A stretch of DNA of 64,000 nt, from NCBI RefSeq assembly GCF_011300875.1, contig NZ_CP049862.1:1116001-1180000 (forward strand), given 5' to 3'. The stretch comes from Sanguibacter sp. HDW7. GTDB taxonomy: Bacteria; Actinomycetota; Actinomycetes; Actinomycetales; Cellulomonadaceae. Shown piece after piece: positions 62,338-64,000 of the stretch. The notes under the pieces are model-generated. The model was not told where the DNA came from and did no database searches. It was given only the letters and a program-made list of their open reading frames with translations. Every line of letters starts with the position of its first letter. Within the stretch, counting starts at the first letter, position 1. The position numbers and the translations under genes were made by a program.

Positions 62338-64000
62338 GTGGACAACGCTGAACGATCAGAGTCTCTCCTTCGCCTTGCGAGCGCGTGCGGCGTCGGGACC
62401 GAGTACTGGGCCTTCGACGGCACGGAGCGGCACGTCGCCGCCGAGACGCTCGTCAAGGTGCTCGGTGCGCTCGGCATCGACGCGTCGACGCCGACGCGCG
62501 TCGAGCTCGCGCTTCTGCACGTCGAGGACGACGCGTGGCGCGAGCCGCTGCCGCCGACGGTCGTCGCCCGCGAGGGTCAGGCCGTGACGATCCCCGTCCA
62601 CGTCCCCGACGGCACCTCCGTGTCGGTGTGGATCGACGTCGACCCCGAGGCCGGCGGCGGTCGCCGCGAGGCCCGCCAGGTCGACAACTGGGACGCGCCC
62701 CGCCGCGTAGACGGCCGCATGGTCGGCCGCGCGTCCTTCGAGATCCCCAGCGACCTCCCGCTCGGCTGGCACACGCTGCGCTCGCGTGCGGACGACGGCG
62801 AGCACGTCGCGACCCTCATCGTCACGCCGCAGCGCCTCCACCTGCCGAACGACCTCGAGCACGGTCGCGTGTGGGGTCTCATGTCGCAGATGTACTCGGT
62901 GCGGTCCTCGCGCTCGTGGGGCGTCGGTGACTTCGCCGACCTCGCCGAGACGTCGTGGTTCGCGGGCCGTGACCTCGGCGCGAACTTCATGCTCATCAAC
63001 CCCGTGCACGCGGGGGAGCCGTCCGCCCCTATGACACCGTCCCCGTACCTGCCGGTGACGCGTCGCTTCGTCAACCCCCTCTACGTGCGGCCCGAGGCCG
63101 TCGAGGAGGCCGCCTACCTCACCGCCGCCGACCGCTCGCTCGTCGAGTGGGCCGCCGAGGAGGCGCAGACGCTCAACGCGTCCTCCGGCCCCATCGACCG
63201 CGACGCCGCGTGGACGCACAAGCGCTCCGCGCTCGAGGTGATCTTCTCCGCGCCGCGCACCGCGATCCGCGAGGCGCAGCTCGCGGACTTCCGCGACCGC
63301 GAGGGCAAGGGACTCGAGGACTTCGCGCTGTGGTGCGCGATCAAGGAGCTTCACCCGACGGGCGCGTGGCCCGACGAGCTGTGGGACCACGCGAGCCCCG
63401 AGGTCGCGGAGCTGCGCATCGAGCTAGCCGACCGCGTCGACTTCTTCGTGTGGCTCCAGTGGGTCGCCGACTCCCAGCTCGCGGCCGCGCAGGCCGCCGC
63501 GAAGGCGGGCGGCATGTCGCTCGGCATCATGCACGACCTCGCGGTCGGCGTGCACCCCGAGGGCTCCGACGCCTGGTCGCTTCGCCACGCGCTCGCGACG
63601 GCCGCGTCGGTCGGTGCCCCGCCGGACATGTACAACCAGCAGGGCCAGGACTGGTCGCAGCCCCCGTGGCACCCCAAGGGCCTCGCGCGCGTCGGCTACC
63701 AGCCGTACCGCGAGATGCTCCGCACGGTCCTGCGTCATGCGGGCGCGATCCGCATCGACCACGTCATCGGGCTCTTCCGCCTGTGGTGGATCCCGGCGGG
63801 CTCGGGCGCCAAGGAGGGCGCGTACGTCCGTTACGACCACGACGCGATCATCGGCATCCTGTGCCTCGAGGCGCAGCGTGCGGGCGCCGTCGTCATCGGC
63901 GAGGACCTCGGCACCTTCGAGGGCTGGGTGCGCGACTACCTCACGGAGCGCGGCATCCTCGGCACGTCGATCCTCTGGTTCGAGAAGGACCACGACGGTC
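62338..64000 (+). CDS. malQ: 4-alpha-glucanotransferase, C-terminus outside the window
   Basis: GTG 62338 follows AAGGA at seven bases. The 554 codons present begin with the 130-residue N-terminal beta-sandwich found in actinobacterial MalQ (WAFDGTERHVAAETLVKVLG), then the GH77 barrel: GLMSQMYSVRSSRSWGVGDF, LINPVHAGEPSAPMTPSPYL, GMSLGIMHDLAVGVHPEGSD, AIRIDHVIGLFRLWWIP with the nucleophile Asp, and VVIGEDLGTFEGWVRDYLTE with the acid/base Glu. It transfers glucan chains in maltodextrin and glycogen metabolism. About 150-180 residues are missing at the right edge. Confidence 0.96.
   Translation, partial: MDNAERSESLLRLASACGVGTEYWAFDGTERHVAAETLVKVLGALGIDASTPTRVELALLHVEDDAWREPLPPTVVAREGQAVTIPVHVPDGTSVSVWIDVDPEAGGGRREARQVDNWDAPRRVDGRMVGRASFEIPSDLPLGWHTLRSRADDGEHVATLIVTPQRLHLPNDLEHGRVWGLMSQMYSVRSSRSWGVGDFADLAETSWFAGRDLGANFMLINPVHAGEPSAPMTPSPYLPVTRRFVNPLYVRPEAVEEAAYLTAADRSLVEWAAEEAQTLNASSGPIDRDAAWTHKRSALEVIFSAPRTAIREAQLADFRDREGKGLEDFALWCAIKELHPTGAWPDELWDHASPEVAELRIELADRVDFFVWLQWVADSQLAAAQAAAKAGGMSLGIMHDLAVGVHPEGSDAWSLRHALATAASVGAPPDMYNQQGQDWSQPPWHPKGLARVGYQPYREMLRTVLRHAGAIRIDHVIGLFRLWWIPAGSGAKEGAYVRYDHDAIIGILCLEAQRAGAVVIGEDLGTFEGWVRDYLTERGILGTSILWFEKDHDG

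Overview
The window is about 72% G+C, with divergent and convergent operons, frequent GTG starts and many promoters placed directly before the start codon. Together with trmB, an SsbB-type SSB, EttA, paired dynamin-like GTPases and an actinobacterial-type MalQ, this points to a high-GC actinobacterium, probably Micrococcales near Cellulomonadaceae. The genus cannot be fixed from this sequence alone.

Left 42% (1 to about 27,673): most of a temperate siphovirus prophage, cut by the window at its left side. Genes run left to right: a ParB-like protein, a probable sliding-clamp/FtsK-gamma fusion, small accessory proteins, an HNH/replication protein carrying an iteron-like array, then HNH endonuclease, terminases, portal, protease, capsid, head-tail connectors, tail tube, frameshifted tail chaperones, tape measure, distal tail, fibre proteins, an M15 peptidase endolysin and a membrane protein that is probably the holin. 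A bidirectional terminator separates this late operon from a reverse-strand lipoprotein and a tyrosine integrase. The right attachment site is the 3' half of a CAT-anticodon tRNA (elongator Met type), still followed by its terminator. Repressor and left attachment site lie outside the window.

27.7 to 42.4 kb: host genes for proton-translocating transhydrogenase (pntAB), tRNA m7G methyltransferase (trmB), an ATP-grasp ligase, TrpB2, an APH-family kinase, a GH3 glycosidase plus carboxylesterase and an MFS transporter remnant, a small exported or anchored protein, tRNA-His and oligoribonuclease. Several intergenic gaps hold palindromic repeat elements of at least four sequence types, including five 41-nt units in an array and a perfect 59-bp palindrome with a diverged relative 16.5 kb away.

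42.4 to 47.5 kb: a PAP2 phosphatase whose reading frame ends inside tRNA-Arg(TCT), then a lower-GC island. The island carries one large HEPN-motif protein (possible ApeA-like phage defence) and lies between an intact old-yellow-enzyme gene and a truncated duplicate of that gene's 3' end.

47.6 to 57.3 kb: two paralogous pairs of dynamin-like GTPases in the same A-B order flank an SSB gene and ettA. Each pair has one larger GTPase and one two-TM GTPase, suggesting a membrane-remodelling module that was duplicated.

57.3 to 64 kb: housekeeping and stress genes: two acyl-CoA thioesterases, a DUF4031-HD fusion, a DHFR-like reductase, truncated haemoglobin, a stand-alone PTS EIIB, an MscS channel and the start of malQ, which is cut by the window end.
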